DNA from: Phytohabitans sp037414955 | GTDB lineage: Bacteria > Actinomycetota > Actinomycetes > Mycobacteriales > Micromonosporaceae | Reading direction: 5' to 3' | Assembly: GCA_037414955.1 (NCBI GenBank) | Contig: JBBEWH010000012.1 | Coordinates: 72,339-136,338 of the forward strand | Length of the DNA stretch: 64,000 nt | Part shown: one piece after another, positions 43,181 to 50,817 of the stretch | Numbering within the stretch: the stretch's first letter is position 1 | Layout of the letters: each line of letters opens with the position of its first letter | Position numbers and translations under genes: made by a program | The notes under the pieces: generated by a model | What the model saw: the letters and a program-made list of their open reading frames with translations, nothing else | What the model was told of the DNA's origin: nothing | Databases searched by the model: none

Positions 43181-43218
43181 TCCGCCAGGCGATCTCGCCG
43201 ACGCGGTAGGGCCCTGTT

Positions 43219-43977
43219 CTAGGCGGCGCCCCAGTTCAGGGACGAGCCAGTCGCGGCGCGCTCGGTGCGGATCTCCATCATGCTGCCGAGGATCGTGGCC
43301 CGGTCGACGACGACCGCCGTGCCGTCGAGCGTGTACGTGACCCGGTCGCTGACGAACACGGGGCTGCCGGCAGCCTCCTGGAGGTGCCGGGCGGTGGTCG
43401 CGGCGAGGGTGCCGGGCCGGATCGTCTCGGTGGCGCGGGCGACGGCCACACCGGCGTCCGCGAGCGCGCCGTACAACGAGACCGCGCCGAAGTCGTGGTC
43501 ACGGATCTGGTCGGCGTACGGCTGGCGGACCCAGGACACCTGATGGACCGCGGGCCGCCCGGCGAACTGGCGCAGCCGTTCCAGCCGTAGCGCGGTGTCC
43601 GCGGCGCGGATCCGCAACCGGGTGACGACGGACGCCGGCGCACGCCGAACCGTGCGGGCGAGCACGACGGTGCGCACGTCGTGGCCCTGCTTCTTCAGGT
43701 CGTCGGCGAGGCTCTGGAGCGCGCCCAACTGGTAGGCCAGGTGCGGCGGGGCGACGAACGTCCCGAGGCCCGGCCGCTGGACGATCAGCCCGTCGTCGCT
43801 GAGCTGCCGCAGCGCCTGCCGCAGCGTCATCAACGTGACCCCGTACGCGGCACTCAGGTCCCGCTGCGCGGGGAGCGCCTCGCCCGGTGCGTAGTGGCCG
43901 GCCCGGATCTTCGCGGCGAGGTCGGCGGCGATGGCCCGGTACCTCGCCCCGGACCTTGCCTCAGACACGGGAACCAC
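43219..43977 (-). CDS. GntR-family regulator with UTRA domain (HutC-like)
   Basis: The 252-residue protein has a GntR winged helix (YRAIAADLAAKIRAGHYAPG, then LSAAYGVTLMTLRQALRQLS, GTFVAPP). A UTRA effector domain follows (ALRLERLRQFAGRPAVHQVS, LAATTARHLQEAAGSPVFVS). It is the last gene of trpB-trpA-gntR, three bases after trpA. A palindrome in front of trpB is the likely operator, so it would repress its own operon. The effector is unknown; an indole or amino-acid-like compound is only a guess. Confidence 0.85.
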   Translation of the reverse strand: MVPVSEARSGARYRAIAADLAAKIRAGHYAPGEALPAQRDLSAAYGVTLMTLRQALRQLSDDGLIVQRPGLGTFVAPPHLAYQLGALQSLADDLKKQGHDVRTVVLARTVRRAPASVVTRLRIRAADTALRLERLRQFAGRPAVHQVSWVRQPYADQIRDHDFGAVSLYGALADAGVAVARATETIRPGTLAATTARHLQEAAGSPVFVSDRVTYTLDGTAVVVDRATILGSMMEIRTERAATGSSLNWGAA

Positions 43978-43980
43978 GGG

Positions 43981-44784
43981 TCACAGCGGGCCGTCCTCCT
44001 CGTCAAGCGCTCGGCGCATTCTAGCGAGGTACGCCGCGACGTCGGCCGGGGTCGCCCCGTCGAGGATGCGGCGCACGACCGCCGCGCCGACGATGACACC
44101 GTCGGCACTGCGGGCGGCCGCCGCCGCGTGCTCCGGCGTCGACACGCCGAAGCCCAGCAGCACCGGAAGGTCCGTGCCGGCCCGGATCCGCGCGACGAGG
44201 TCCGCCGCCGAGCCGGCCAGCTCCGCCCGTTCCCCCGTCGTGCCCATCACCGACACCGCGTAGACGAAGCCGCGGCTGCGCCGCCCGATCTCGTCCAGCC
44301 GCGGGCGCGGCGTCGAAGGTGCGGCGAGGAGGGCCAGGTCGACGCCCGCGGCCGCGGTGCCGGCCGCCAGCTCGTCGACCTCGTCGAGCGGCAGGTCGGG
44401 CACGATCAGGCCGGTGACGCCCGCGGTACCGAGCGCCGCGCCGAACCGGTCCGGGCCGTCGCGCAGCGCGAGGTTGCCGTAGGTGCTCACGACCAGCGGC
44501 GGCAGGTCGGCGGCGAGGCGGGCGAGCTCGGCGAGGATGCCGTGCGCGGTCGCGCCGTGGGCCAATGCCGCCTCGGAGGCCTCCTGAACGGTGACGCCGT
44601 CGAGCGTCGGATCGGAGAAAGGCAGACCGACCTCGATCGCGTCGGCACCCGCGTCGGCGAACGCCCGCAGGTGGTCGGTCCAGTTCGCGGTGAGCTGACC
44701 GGTGAGGTAGGGCATCAGCAGGCTGCGACCGGCGTCCCGGCGGCTACGCAGGTGTGCTTCGAGGCGGCCCGTTTCGCGCGTCAC
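43981..44784 (-). CDS. trpA: Tryptophan synthase alpha subunit (divergent copy)
   Basis: The 267-residue TIM barrel cleaves indole-3-glycerol phosphate to indole. Both catalytic residues are present: Glu51 in AIEVGLPFSDP and Asp62 in DPTLDG. GLIVPDLP and the phosphate loop GFGVSTPEHA are also conserved. It departs from housekeeping TrpA in places: the usual YLTAGDPS loop reads YLTGQLTANW, and TYYNP reads STYGNL. The ATG overlaps the trpB stop by 4 nt. No trpC, D, E or F is nearby, so this is a stand-alone trpBA pair. Confidence 0.88.
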   Translation of the reverse strand: MTRETGRLEAHLRSRRDAGRSLLMPYLTGQLTANWTDHLRAFADAGADAIEVGLPFSDPTLDGVTVQEASEAALAHGATAHGILAELARLAADLPPLVVSTYGNLALRDGPDRFGAALGTAGVTGLIVPDLPLDEVDELAAGTAAAGVDLALLAAPSTPRPRLDEIGRRSRGFVYAVSVMGTTGERAELAGSAADLVARIRAGTDLPVLLGFGVSTPEHAAAAARSADGVIVGAAVVRRILDGATPADVAAYLARMRRALDEEDGPL

Positions 44785-45974
44785 ATCAGCTCCATCAGGG
44801 CCGCGGTGTCCTTGTCGCCGCGCCCGGACAGGGTCAGCAGCACCGTCGTCCCCGGCGGGAGCTCGCCGGTGCCGGCCGCGCGGATCACCCAGGCCACCGC
44901 GTGCGCCGACTCGAGCGCCGGAATGATGCCCTCCGCCCTGGCCAACCGCACCGCGGCGTCGACCGCCTCGGCGTCGGTGACCGTCTCGTACCGCGCCCGG
45001 CCGAGGTCGCGCAGGTGGGCGTGCTCCGGTCCGACGCCGGGATAGTCAAGCCCGGCGGCGACCGAGTGCGCCTCGTTGATCTGGCCCTCGCCGTCCTGCA
45101 GGAACAGCGACCGCGCGCCGTGCAGCACGCCGACCCGGCCGAGGCTCGCGCCGGCGCCGCCCACCGCCTCGACGCCGACCAGCCGGGCGGACGTGTCGAC
45201 GAACCCGGCGAACGTGCCCGCGGCGTTGGAGCCGCCGCCCACGCACGCCACCACGTGGTCGGGCACGCCGCTGCCCAACTCGGCCGCGCACTGCCGGCGC
45301 GCCTCGTCGCCGATGACCCGCTGGAACTCCCGCACCATCCACGGGTAGGGGTGCGGACCCACGACCGAGCCCACGCAGTAGTACGAGTCCGCGGTCGCGC
45401 CGACCCAGTGCCGCATCGCCTCGCTGGTGGCGTCCTTGAGGGTGCGGCTGCCCGTCCGGACCGGAACCACCTCGGCACCCAGGACCCGCATCCGGACCAC
45501 GTTGAGCGCCTGCCGCTCGATGTCGCGTTCGCCCATGAACACGGTCGCCCCGAGGCCGAGCAGCGCGGCGGCGGTCGCGGTCGCGACGCCGTGCTGGCCG
45601 GCACCCGTCTCGGCGATGAGCCGGGCGCGGCCCATCCGCCGGGCCAGCAACGCCTGCCCCAGCACGTTGTTGATTTTGTGCGAGCCGGTGTGGGCCAGAT
45701 CCTCGCGCTTGAGCAGCAGGTTGACGCCCAGTTCGGCCGACAGCCGCCAGGCCGGCGTCAACGGCGTCGGCCGGCCGGCGTGCGCGGCCAGCAACGTCGC
45801 GAGGGTGCCCCGGAAGCCCGGGTCCGCCCACGCGTCGCGGAACGCCTCCGCCACCTCCCGGCACGCCGGCACCAGCGACTCGGGGACGTAGCCGCCCCCG
45901 AACTCGCCGAACCGGCCGCGCGCCGACGGGTCGCCCATCAACCCGGGCCGCTGCCGCACCTCGACCTCGCCCAT
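44781..45974 (-). CDS. trpB: Tryptophan synthase beta subunit
   Basis: The 397-residue PLP enzyme joins indole and serine to make tryptophan. It has GRFGEFGGGYVPE, the PLP lysine Lys100 in LAHTGSHKINN, the active-site Glu loop AETGAGQHG, the phosphate-binding GGGSNAAG and SGRGDKD at the end, all as in TrpB1. AGGAGGG precedes the ATG. It is first in an operon with trpA and a GntR regulator, and its promoter region holds a 12-bp palindrome. It may supply tryptophan or indole for a special purpose in addition to a housekeeping set elsewhere (inference). Confidence 0.92.
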   Translation of the reverse strand: MGEVEVRQRPGLMGDPSARGRFGEFGGGYVPESLVPACREVAEAFRDAWADPGFRGTLATLLAAHAGRPTPLTPAWRLSAELGVNLLLKREDLAHTGSHKINNVLGQALLARRMGRARLIAETGAGQHGVATATAAALLGLGATVFMGERDIERQALNVVRMRVLGAEVVPVRTGSRTLKDATSEAMRHWVGATADSYYCVGSVVGPHPYPWMVREFQRVIGDEARRQCAAELGSGVPDHVVACVGGGSNAAGTFAGFVDTSARLVGVEAVGGAGASLGRVGVLHGARSLFLQDGEGQINEAHSVAAGLDYPGVGPEHAHLRDLGRARYETVTDAEAVDAAVRLARAEGIIPALESAHAVAWVIRAAGTGELPPGTTVLLTLSGRGDKDTAALMELM

Positions 45975-45989
45975 GACACCCTCCTGGAG

Positions 45990-46021
45990 AGTTCTATACT
46001 TCAGCTAAGAGTTCTAGAACT
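45990..46021 (-). promoter_or_regulatory. Probable GntR operator of the trpBA-gntR operon
   Basis: AGTTCTAGAACT (46010-46021) is a perfect 12-bp palindrome. AGTTCTATACT (45990-46000) repeats its left half exactly 20 bp away, two helical turns, and contains TATAGA on the minus strand, a possible -10. Repressor dimers side by side would cover the promoter. Confidence 0.65.
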
Positions 46022-46088
46022 GTGGAGACCGAGTGTGGCACAGTGCGGGCGGGCGCACCAGCCGATGGTGGCTCGGGGGTGATTATCG

Positions 46089-46598
46089 TCATGCCCCCAG
46101 TCCAGGAACGAGTCGCGATATCACGACCGGACCTGACGCGTGCGGCTTGACCTCGATGGTCCAGCGAACGACGATCTCAAACTCGGCCGGGATCGGTGCC
46201 GGACGCTCACCATCGTCGCGGCAGACGCATCGGACCGCGATCATATCCGGCCCGATCGTCGATGCTCTGTCCAACGTCGACGCTCTGTCCAACGTCGACG
46301 CTCCGTCCAACGTCGATGCCTCGTCCAACATGGACAATTGCGCGGTCGCTGTGCGCCATCGAGTCTCCCATTCGGCCACATCGCCGCTGCACGCCCGTAC
46401 GTAAGCCAGTGTCACCGCGAGGTTGGGCATCCGCCGGCCCCCGGCGGCCTCGCACAGGGTCGTGGCGGAGTAGTGCGCGCGGGCCGCCAGCGTCCGATAT
46501 CCGGGGTCACCGGCGCGCTCCCGCAGTCGCCGTAGCGCTGCCGCAAACGTTGAAATCACGCCGCCCTGCGGATCCAACGGGCGTTCCGGACGGGGCAT
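46089..46598 (-). CDS. Helix-turn-helix protein with a low-complexity repeat insert
   Basis: The 169-residue product starts at ATG 46598 behind GGAGG. Residues ~15-80 form an XRE-like HTH of the actinobacterial type (FAAALRRLRERAGDPGYRTL, ARAHYSATTLCEAAGG, NLAVTLAYVRACSGDVAEWE). After AQLSMLDE comes a six-residue repeat (RASTLD-like, four copies) encoded by an 18-bp tandem repeat, then a ~55-residue tail of unknown fold. In related proteins the region after the HTH usually holds a membrane or effector domain; here it is short. It diverges from a secreted protein gene. Confidence 0.6.
   Translation of the reverse strand: MPRPERPLDPQGGVISTFAAALRRLRERAGDPGYRTLAARAHYSATTLCEAAGGRRMPNLAVTLAYVRACSGDVAEWETRWRTATAQLSMLDEASTLDGASTLDRASTLDRASTIGPDMIAVRCVCRDDGERPAPIPAEFEIVVRWTIEVKPHASGPVVISRLVPGLGA
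46261..46332. repeat. 18-bp tandem repeat, four units, inside the HTH gene
   Basis: Units begin at 46261, 46279, 46297 and 46315 with consensus GACGCTCTGTCCAACGTC. The first three differ at one or two positions and the fourth is more diverged. Being a multiple of three, copy number changes keep the frame. Confidence 0.9.
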
Positions 46599-46715
46599 GG
46601 CAACCTCCGGCTCATTGATCTGAGTTGTTTTGAGTCTGGCGTTCTGTGGTGCCGGACAACCCAATCTCGACTAAATCTATTTAGGACCGTTAAGGCATTC
46701 TGATTGGAGATCGAA

Positions 46716-47324
46716 ATGCGACGCATCATCGGTACGCTGAACGCGACCCTCCTCGGGCTGGCGGTCGTCGCCGTAGCCGTTCCGGCCAGCGCGGCGCCGG
46801 CCACCGCTCACATCTCGTCGGTCCGCACGGCGGCGACCCCACACTGCGTGGTGCAGGCCACCCCCGCGGGCAGCGTCCGCACCCCGGCCGCCGCGGCCTG
46901 CTTCGCCACCTTCGCCGAATCGGTCGCGCACGCGACGTCCGGCGCCGTTCGCTTGCCCGCGAACGCGACCCAGGTGACCCAGCAGCAGCTCGACGCCGGC
47001 TACGCCAAGGCGCGCGCCGCCGCCCCGGCGTCCGGCGGCATCGGCATCATGGCCGTGGTCATCGGCATCTCCTACTTCAATACTGGCTTCAGCGGCTCGA
47101 GCAGCGTCCACCAAGCCGCGACCGACTGCGACACCAACGCCGACGTCGACTGGCTCATCAACCAGCTCACCAACGACAACGTTTTCAGCTCGGCGCAAGC
47201 ATTCGGGCAGTGCCAGGGCATCTACTACGACCTGCCGAACCGTCCGGCGGGCGGCGCCCGGGTCAACACAAACTGGAGCGGCGGAGCGATGGACAACAGG
47301 GCCAGCTCGGTCGAGTGGGTCTGA
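46716..47324 (+). CDS. Secreted beta/gamma-crystallin-like protein
   Basis: The 202-residue protein has a Sec signal (GLAVVAVAVPASA-AP) and four cysteines. Its end (YYDLPNRPAGGARVNTNWSG, then MDNRASSVEW) resembles a Greek-key crystallin repeat such as that in peptidase-inhibitor I36 and calcium-binding crystallin-like proteins of actinobacteria, with the typical N.WSG...NDRASSV. Function is unknown; inhibitor or surface roles are possible. It is divergent from the HTH protein and ends just before a strong terminator. Confidence 0.55.
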   Translation: MRRIIGTLNATLLGLAVVAVAVPASAAPATAHISSVRTAATPHCVVQATPAGSVRTPAAAACFATFAESVAHATSGAVRLPANATQVTQQQLDAGYAKARAAAPASGGIGIMAVVIGISYFNTGFSGSSSVHQAATDCDTNADVDWLINQLTNDNVFSSAQAFGQCQGIYYDLPNRPAGGARVNTNWSGGAMDNRASSVEWV

Positions 47325-47345
47325 CCTTCCGGTCGACATGTCGCT

Positions 47346-47381
47346 AGGGCTGCCCGGCGGATCGCTCCGCCGGGCAGCCCT
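47346..47381 (+). terminator. Strong hairpin terminator
   Basis: AGGGCTGCCCGGCGGA (47346-47361) pairs perfectly with TCCGCCGGGCAGCCCT (47366-47381) over a TCGC tetraloop, 22 bases after the crystallin-like gene. Sixteen GC-rich pairs make a convincing terminator for this gene. Confidence 0.85.
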
Positions 47382-47517
47382 CCGTACCTCGTCAGTGTCC
47401 CGCGCGGCCATGCCTCCAGTAGAGAAGGCCGCCTTCATCGAAACTGCATCGTTTCGGCATCGTTACGGTGAGTGATCCTAACGTGGAGGTGATTCCACGT
47501 GACGCCCCGTCGCTCGA

Positions 47518-49101
47518 TCAGAACCGGGGAGGCGTCGATGTGGCCGGCGTCAGGATCCCACCGGCCCGCGTCCGGACGGCGTGCGCGGCCGCTGCGGCGT
47601 TGCGGACCACCGTGCCGACGTCGTGGCTGACCATCTCCCGGTCTTGTTTGACGATCCGTCCGTCGATCAGGACAGTGTCGATGTTGGCCGGGGTGGCCGA
47701 TCGGACCACAGTGGACTCCAGATCTCCGATCGGTGCGATGTTGATGTCGTCGGCGCGGAGCAGGATGATGTCCGCTCGCTTGCCCGGGGTGATCGACCCG
47801 GTCACCGCGTCCAGGCCGAGCGCGCGGGCGCCGTTGATCGTGGCCATCTCGATCGCCTGCCGGAAGACGACCGCCGGAAGCTGAGCCGTGTCGGTGCCGA
47901 CGTGGGGGATACCCAGGTTCCAGGCCACGTTCATCGACTCGAACATGTTGATCGGGGCGAGCGAGGACGCGTCGAAGGAGAGCGAGACGGTGATCCCGGC
48001 GGCCAACATCCGTAGCAGCTGGCCGTGGAAGCCGCCGGCGGTGCCGAGCCGGAGTTCGGAATGAACGGCGAAGCTCACCGGCGCGCCGGTGCGTACCATC
48101 GCCTGCCGGTCTGCCTCGTCGAACGGCAACGCGTGACAGAGCAGGAAGTCCGGGCCGAGAAACCCCATCCTCTCCAGGTTCGCGGCACGTACCGCGCTGG
48201 TTGGGCCTTGGCCCGCGTGAACGGAGATGGGCAGCCCGCGCTTTCGTACCTGTGCCATCTCGGCGAGGAAGTTGTCCAGCTGGCCGGGGCCGCGAAGGTT
48301 GACGCCCAGGTGCACCAGCCCGTCGAAGGGTGACTTCGGACCGAACCAGCTGGCCCGTACGCGGTCGATGTCGGCGAAGTCGATCGGTTGGGTGGCCGGC
48401 TGACCGTCGCGATGCCCGTACGAGTAGCGTGCCCGCACCAGGCCGTCGGCGTGGGCGTGCAGCTCGGCGTCGGCGTATTCCGGTCCACGGACGTTGTGGG
48501 CCCAGTTGTTGACCGTGGTGACGCCCGCGTTCGCGCATTCGACCAGACCGAGCAGCACGCTGTCGTAGAAGTCGTCCGGCTGGTACGCGGCCACGGTCGC
48601 CGCCTTCGCCGCGAAGTACTCAAAACCGGTGGAGACGAAGTTGCGTCCGAGCGCGCTCCACATGTGGTAGTGCGTCTCGACGAATCCGGGCATGGCGATC
48701 ATGCGGGACGCGTCGATGACCCGCGCACCGGGGGCCCGAAGATCCCGTCCAACCCGGACGATCCGGCCGTCGCGCACCTCGATATCTGCTTTGGCCTGGT
48801 TACCGATGGTGGGATCCACCGAAACCAACGCGGCGCCGCGGATCAGGTGGTGGCCCCGGGACGGGCGTCGCACCGGCCCGCGGGTGCCGTTGTCGTGGCG
48901 CGAATCCGATCCCGCCGCGGCGGCCGGCGACGCGGTCGTCCAGGAGGCGACGGCAGTGGCCCCGGCCGCCGTCAGCAAAGCTCTGCGCCCGACAAGGTGT
49001 GCCGGTACCGGACGGCCGCACCCGTCTAGCGCCGGCGTCCCATCCGCGGCATCATGGCCGTCGTCCTGGGCGGACGGCCCGGATCCCGTCGCGATCAACA
49101 T
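47518..49101 (-). CDS. Tat-exported amidohydrolase (AtzA/SsnA-like)
   Basis: The product (527 residues from ATG 49101) has a twin-arginine signal GRRALLTAAGATAVASW about 38 residues in. A composite metal-dependent hydrolase domain follows: PGFVETHYHMW (HxH), ISVHAGQGP, FLLCHALPF and SFDASS give the His/His/Asp metal ligands of the subtype-III amidohydrolase barrel. ITPGKRADIILL closes the beta-sandwich. Related enzymes deaminate or dechlorinate N-heterocycles; the substrate is unknown. A GTG 18 bases upstream could also be the start. It stands alone, transcribed away from Lsr2. Confidence 0.8.
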   Translation of the reverse strand: MLIATGSGPSAQDDGHDAADGTPALDGCGRPVPAHLVGRRALLTAAGATAVASWTTASPAAAAGSDSRHDNGTRGPVRRPSRGHHLIRGAALVSVDPTIGNQAKADIEVRDGRIVRVGRDLRAPGARVIDASRMIAMPGFVETHYHMWSALGRNFVSTGFEYFAAKAATVAAYQPDDFYDSVLLGLVECANAGVTTVNNWAHNVRGPEYADAELHAHADGLVRARYSYGHRDGQPATQPIDFADIDRVRASWFGPKSPFDGLVHLGVNLRGPGQLDNFLAEMAQVRKRGLPISVHAGQGPTSAVRAANLERMGFLGPDFLLCHALPFDEADRQAMVRTGAPVSFAVHSELRLGTAGGFHGQLLRMLAAGITVSLSFDASSLAPINMFESMNVAWNLGIPHVGTDTAQLPAVVFRQAIEMATINGARALGLDAVTGSITPGKRADIILLRADDINIAPIGDLESTVVRSATPANIDTVLIDGRIVKQDREMVSHDVGTVVRNAAAAAHAVRTRAGGILTPATSTPPRF

Positions 49102-49208
49102 GCCGGTGAACGTAGGCACGGACCGTTTCGACGGCGTCGCTGATTATCGACGGCACCGTTAACGGGCGGTCAGTCCCGGACGAGTACGACAGTCCATATC
49201 CCCAACCG

Positions 49209-49559
49209 CTATTTGGTGGCGGCGTGGTACTCCTCCACGATGGCCGCCGGGATCCGACCACGGTCCGCCAGTTCCTTACCCTGCTTGGCAGCCCACTCCC
49301 GGATGGCCTTGTTCTCATCCCGGCCACCAGCGCGACGTCCGCCACCGACCGCTGCTGGCCGTGCGGGTGCGGACGCCCCCGAACGCCCAAGACGGCTGCC
49401 GGCCTCCTGGTAGGGGAACAGCAGCGAGCGCAGCTTACTGGCGTTCCGGCCCGAGAGGTCGATGGAGTAGTCGACCCCGTCGAGGCCGAACCTGACCGTC
49501 TCGTCAGCGGCCTTACCGTCGATGTCGTCAATCAGAGTCTCGATTACCTGCCGCGCCAC
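49209..49559 (-). CDS. lsr2: Lsr2-family nucleoid-associated protein
   Basis: The 116-residue protein starts at GTG 49559 after GGAGG. It has the Lsr2 N-terminal dimerisation part (ARQVIETLIDDIDGKAADET, VRFGLDGVDYSIDLSGRNAS), a flexible Gly/Ala/Arg linker and the C-terminal AT-hook-like DNA-binding helix pair (NKAIREWAAKQGKELADRGR, IPAAIVEEYHAA) with its RGR minor-groove motif. Lsr2 silences AT-rich foreign DNA in actinobacteria. It is probably one of several copies in this genome. Confidence 0.92.
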   Translation of the reverse strand: MARQVIETLIDDIDGKAADETVRFGLDGVDYSIDLSGRNASKLRSLLFPYQEAGSRLGRSGASAPARPAAVGGGRRAGGRDENKAIREWAAKQGKELADRGRIPAAIVEEYHAATK

Positions 49560-49636
49560 GAGCCCACACCTCCACACAAATGGTTTCGGTGAAGACTACC
49601 CTGCTCGCCAGATGAGTACCGCTTGGCTTCGCGATG

Positions 49637-50443
49637 TCACGGACGTTCGATAACATTCTGCAGCAGCTGCCGATGCCGGAGCATCCAGTCCGCAGCTCGA
49701 ATTTGCCAGGACATGAGCCACAAATGGCTGCTGTCCGTGGTCTCGGGTGTGATCTGTTGAAACCGCGCGTATCCGGCCGTGTCCCGGACCGCGAACTCGA
49801 TCATCCTTGTCACCAAACCGGCGCGCTCGCGCCGGGGCAGGCCGTAGCCGTCGAGGAAGACCTTCAGCCATTCGGCGCGCACGTCCGCATCCGGCAGCCC
49901 GACCCGTGCGGCGACGTCGTCGTCATGCAGTTGCGCGCAGTACCAGCCTGTGACCGCTATCTCGTTGAGCCGATCCGTCGGTCCGGCGTACCGCCATTCG
50001 ATGAGACCGACCGGCTTCCCATTGCGGATCACCAGATTCCACGGGGCGATGTTGCAGTGGCTCACCACGGCGTTCGGCCCGTAGTCGCGCAGCGGCCAGG
50101 GACTCCACAGCGCGTCAGGCGGCGGGGTGAACGATGCGGTGGCCTCGTGCAGCCGGCGCATCAGGCGGCCGGTCTCGGTCAGCACCGCCTCTGGCTCCGC
50201 CCACGGCTGTGGAGAGACGACGTCCCCCTCGATCCAGCTGAGGACTTCATGACCGGCGCCATCGAAACCATCCGCCACGACGCGAGGGCTGGCATCGAAG
50301 CCGGCGCGCTCCAAGTGGCGAAGGAGAGCATGGTATGTCGGGGTCCACGGCGTGACCCCACGCAGAACATGGTCACCGACCCGGTGGACGGGGACCGACT
50401 GGCTGAGATCGTGCGGATTCCAACCACCCTCGATCTCGACCAC
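49637..50443 (-). CDS. APH-family phosphotransferase, catalytic residues altered
   Basis: The ~268-residue protein follows the fold of aminoglycoside-phosphotransferase-like kinases (LMRRLHEATASF; SHCNIAPWNLVI; GLIEWRYAGPTDRLNEIA). Relatives read HGDIAPWN and IDWDFAGP, so the catalytic Asp is Asn and the metal-binding Asp pair is replaced by Glu and Arg. It is therefore probably a pseudokinase or a dying gene. The rest of the frame is intact. Start chosen at GTG 50443 after a G-rich ribosome site; GTG 50452 is possible. Confidence 0.75.
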   Translation of the reverse strand: MVEIEGGWNPHDLSQSVPVHRVGDHVLRGVTPWTPTYHALLRHLERAGFDASPRVVADGFDGAGHEVLSWIEGDVVSPQPWAEPEAVLTETGRLMRRLHEATASFTPPPDALWSPWPLRDYGPNAVVSHCNIAPWNLVIRNGKPVGLIEWRYAGPTDRLNEIAVTGWYCAQLHDDDVAARVGLPDADVRAEWLKVFLDGYGLPRRERAGLVTRMIEFAVRDTAGYARFQQITPETTDSSHLWLMSWQIRAADWMLRHRQLLQNVIERP

Positions 50444-50581
50444 CCACCACACCCCCCTCGATCGACGGCTCGCCTCAAGTTACCTCAGCGGCGGATAGCT
50501 CTGGTTGGCCTCGGATACCGGCGGCGAAGGCCGAGTCTTGACCCTGACGCGGGTCAGGCACGCAGAATCGGCTCTACCGAC

Positions 50582-50710
50582 CTGACGACCTGGTTGCACC
50601 TGATGCCGAAGCTTCCGGTCACCGATATGGAGCGCTCGGTCGCTTACTACCAGGAAGCGCTCGGCTTGCGCCTCGCGCTCGGACAGCACCGCTACGAGGT
50701 CGATACACAT
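50582..50710 (+). pseudogene. N-terminal fragment of a VOC/glyoxalase-fold protein
   Basis: About 35 codons read LMPKLPVTDMERSVAYYQEA, then LGLRLALGQHRYEVD, the first beta-alpha unit of vicinal-oxygen-chelate proteins (bleomycin resistance/glyoxalase). The homology then stops and the frame runs into the protease promoter region. Roughly two thirds of the gene is missing. Confidence 0.55.
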
Positions 50711-50724
50711 CGACTTGATGTATC
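50702..50724. promoter_or_regulatory. Inverted repeat upstream of the CBM2 subtilase
   Basis: GATACA (50702-50707) and TGTATC (50719-50724) are perfect arms 11 bases apart, about 95 bases before the protease start. Spacing and sequence suit a dimeric repressor (for example PadR type), but no such regulator gene is adjacent. Confidence 0.35.
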
Positions 50725-50817
50725 TATCTTCGTCGTGGCCGTGCGGCTACAGTGTGCCGTGCGGGGCCGGGTCTTTGACCTCCGCCGGCCCGTAGTCACG
50801 GGGGAGGGCGATCCGCC

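Noticed and set aside
46033..46110. Start of a plus-strand peptide with three tryptophans near trpB, resembling a trp attenuation leader
   Set aside because: It points away from trpB, no trp gene follows on that strand, and no terminator/antiterminator pair was seen.
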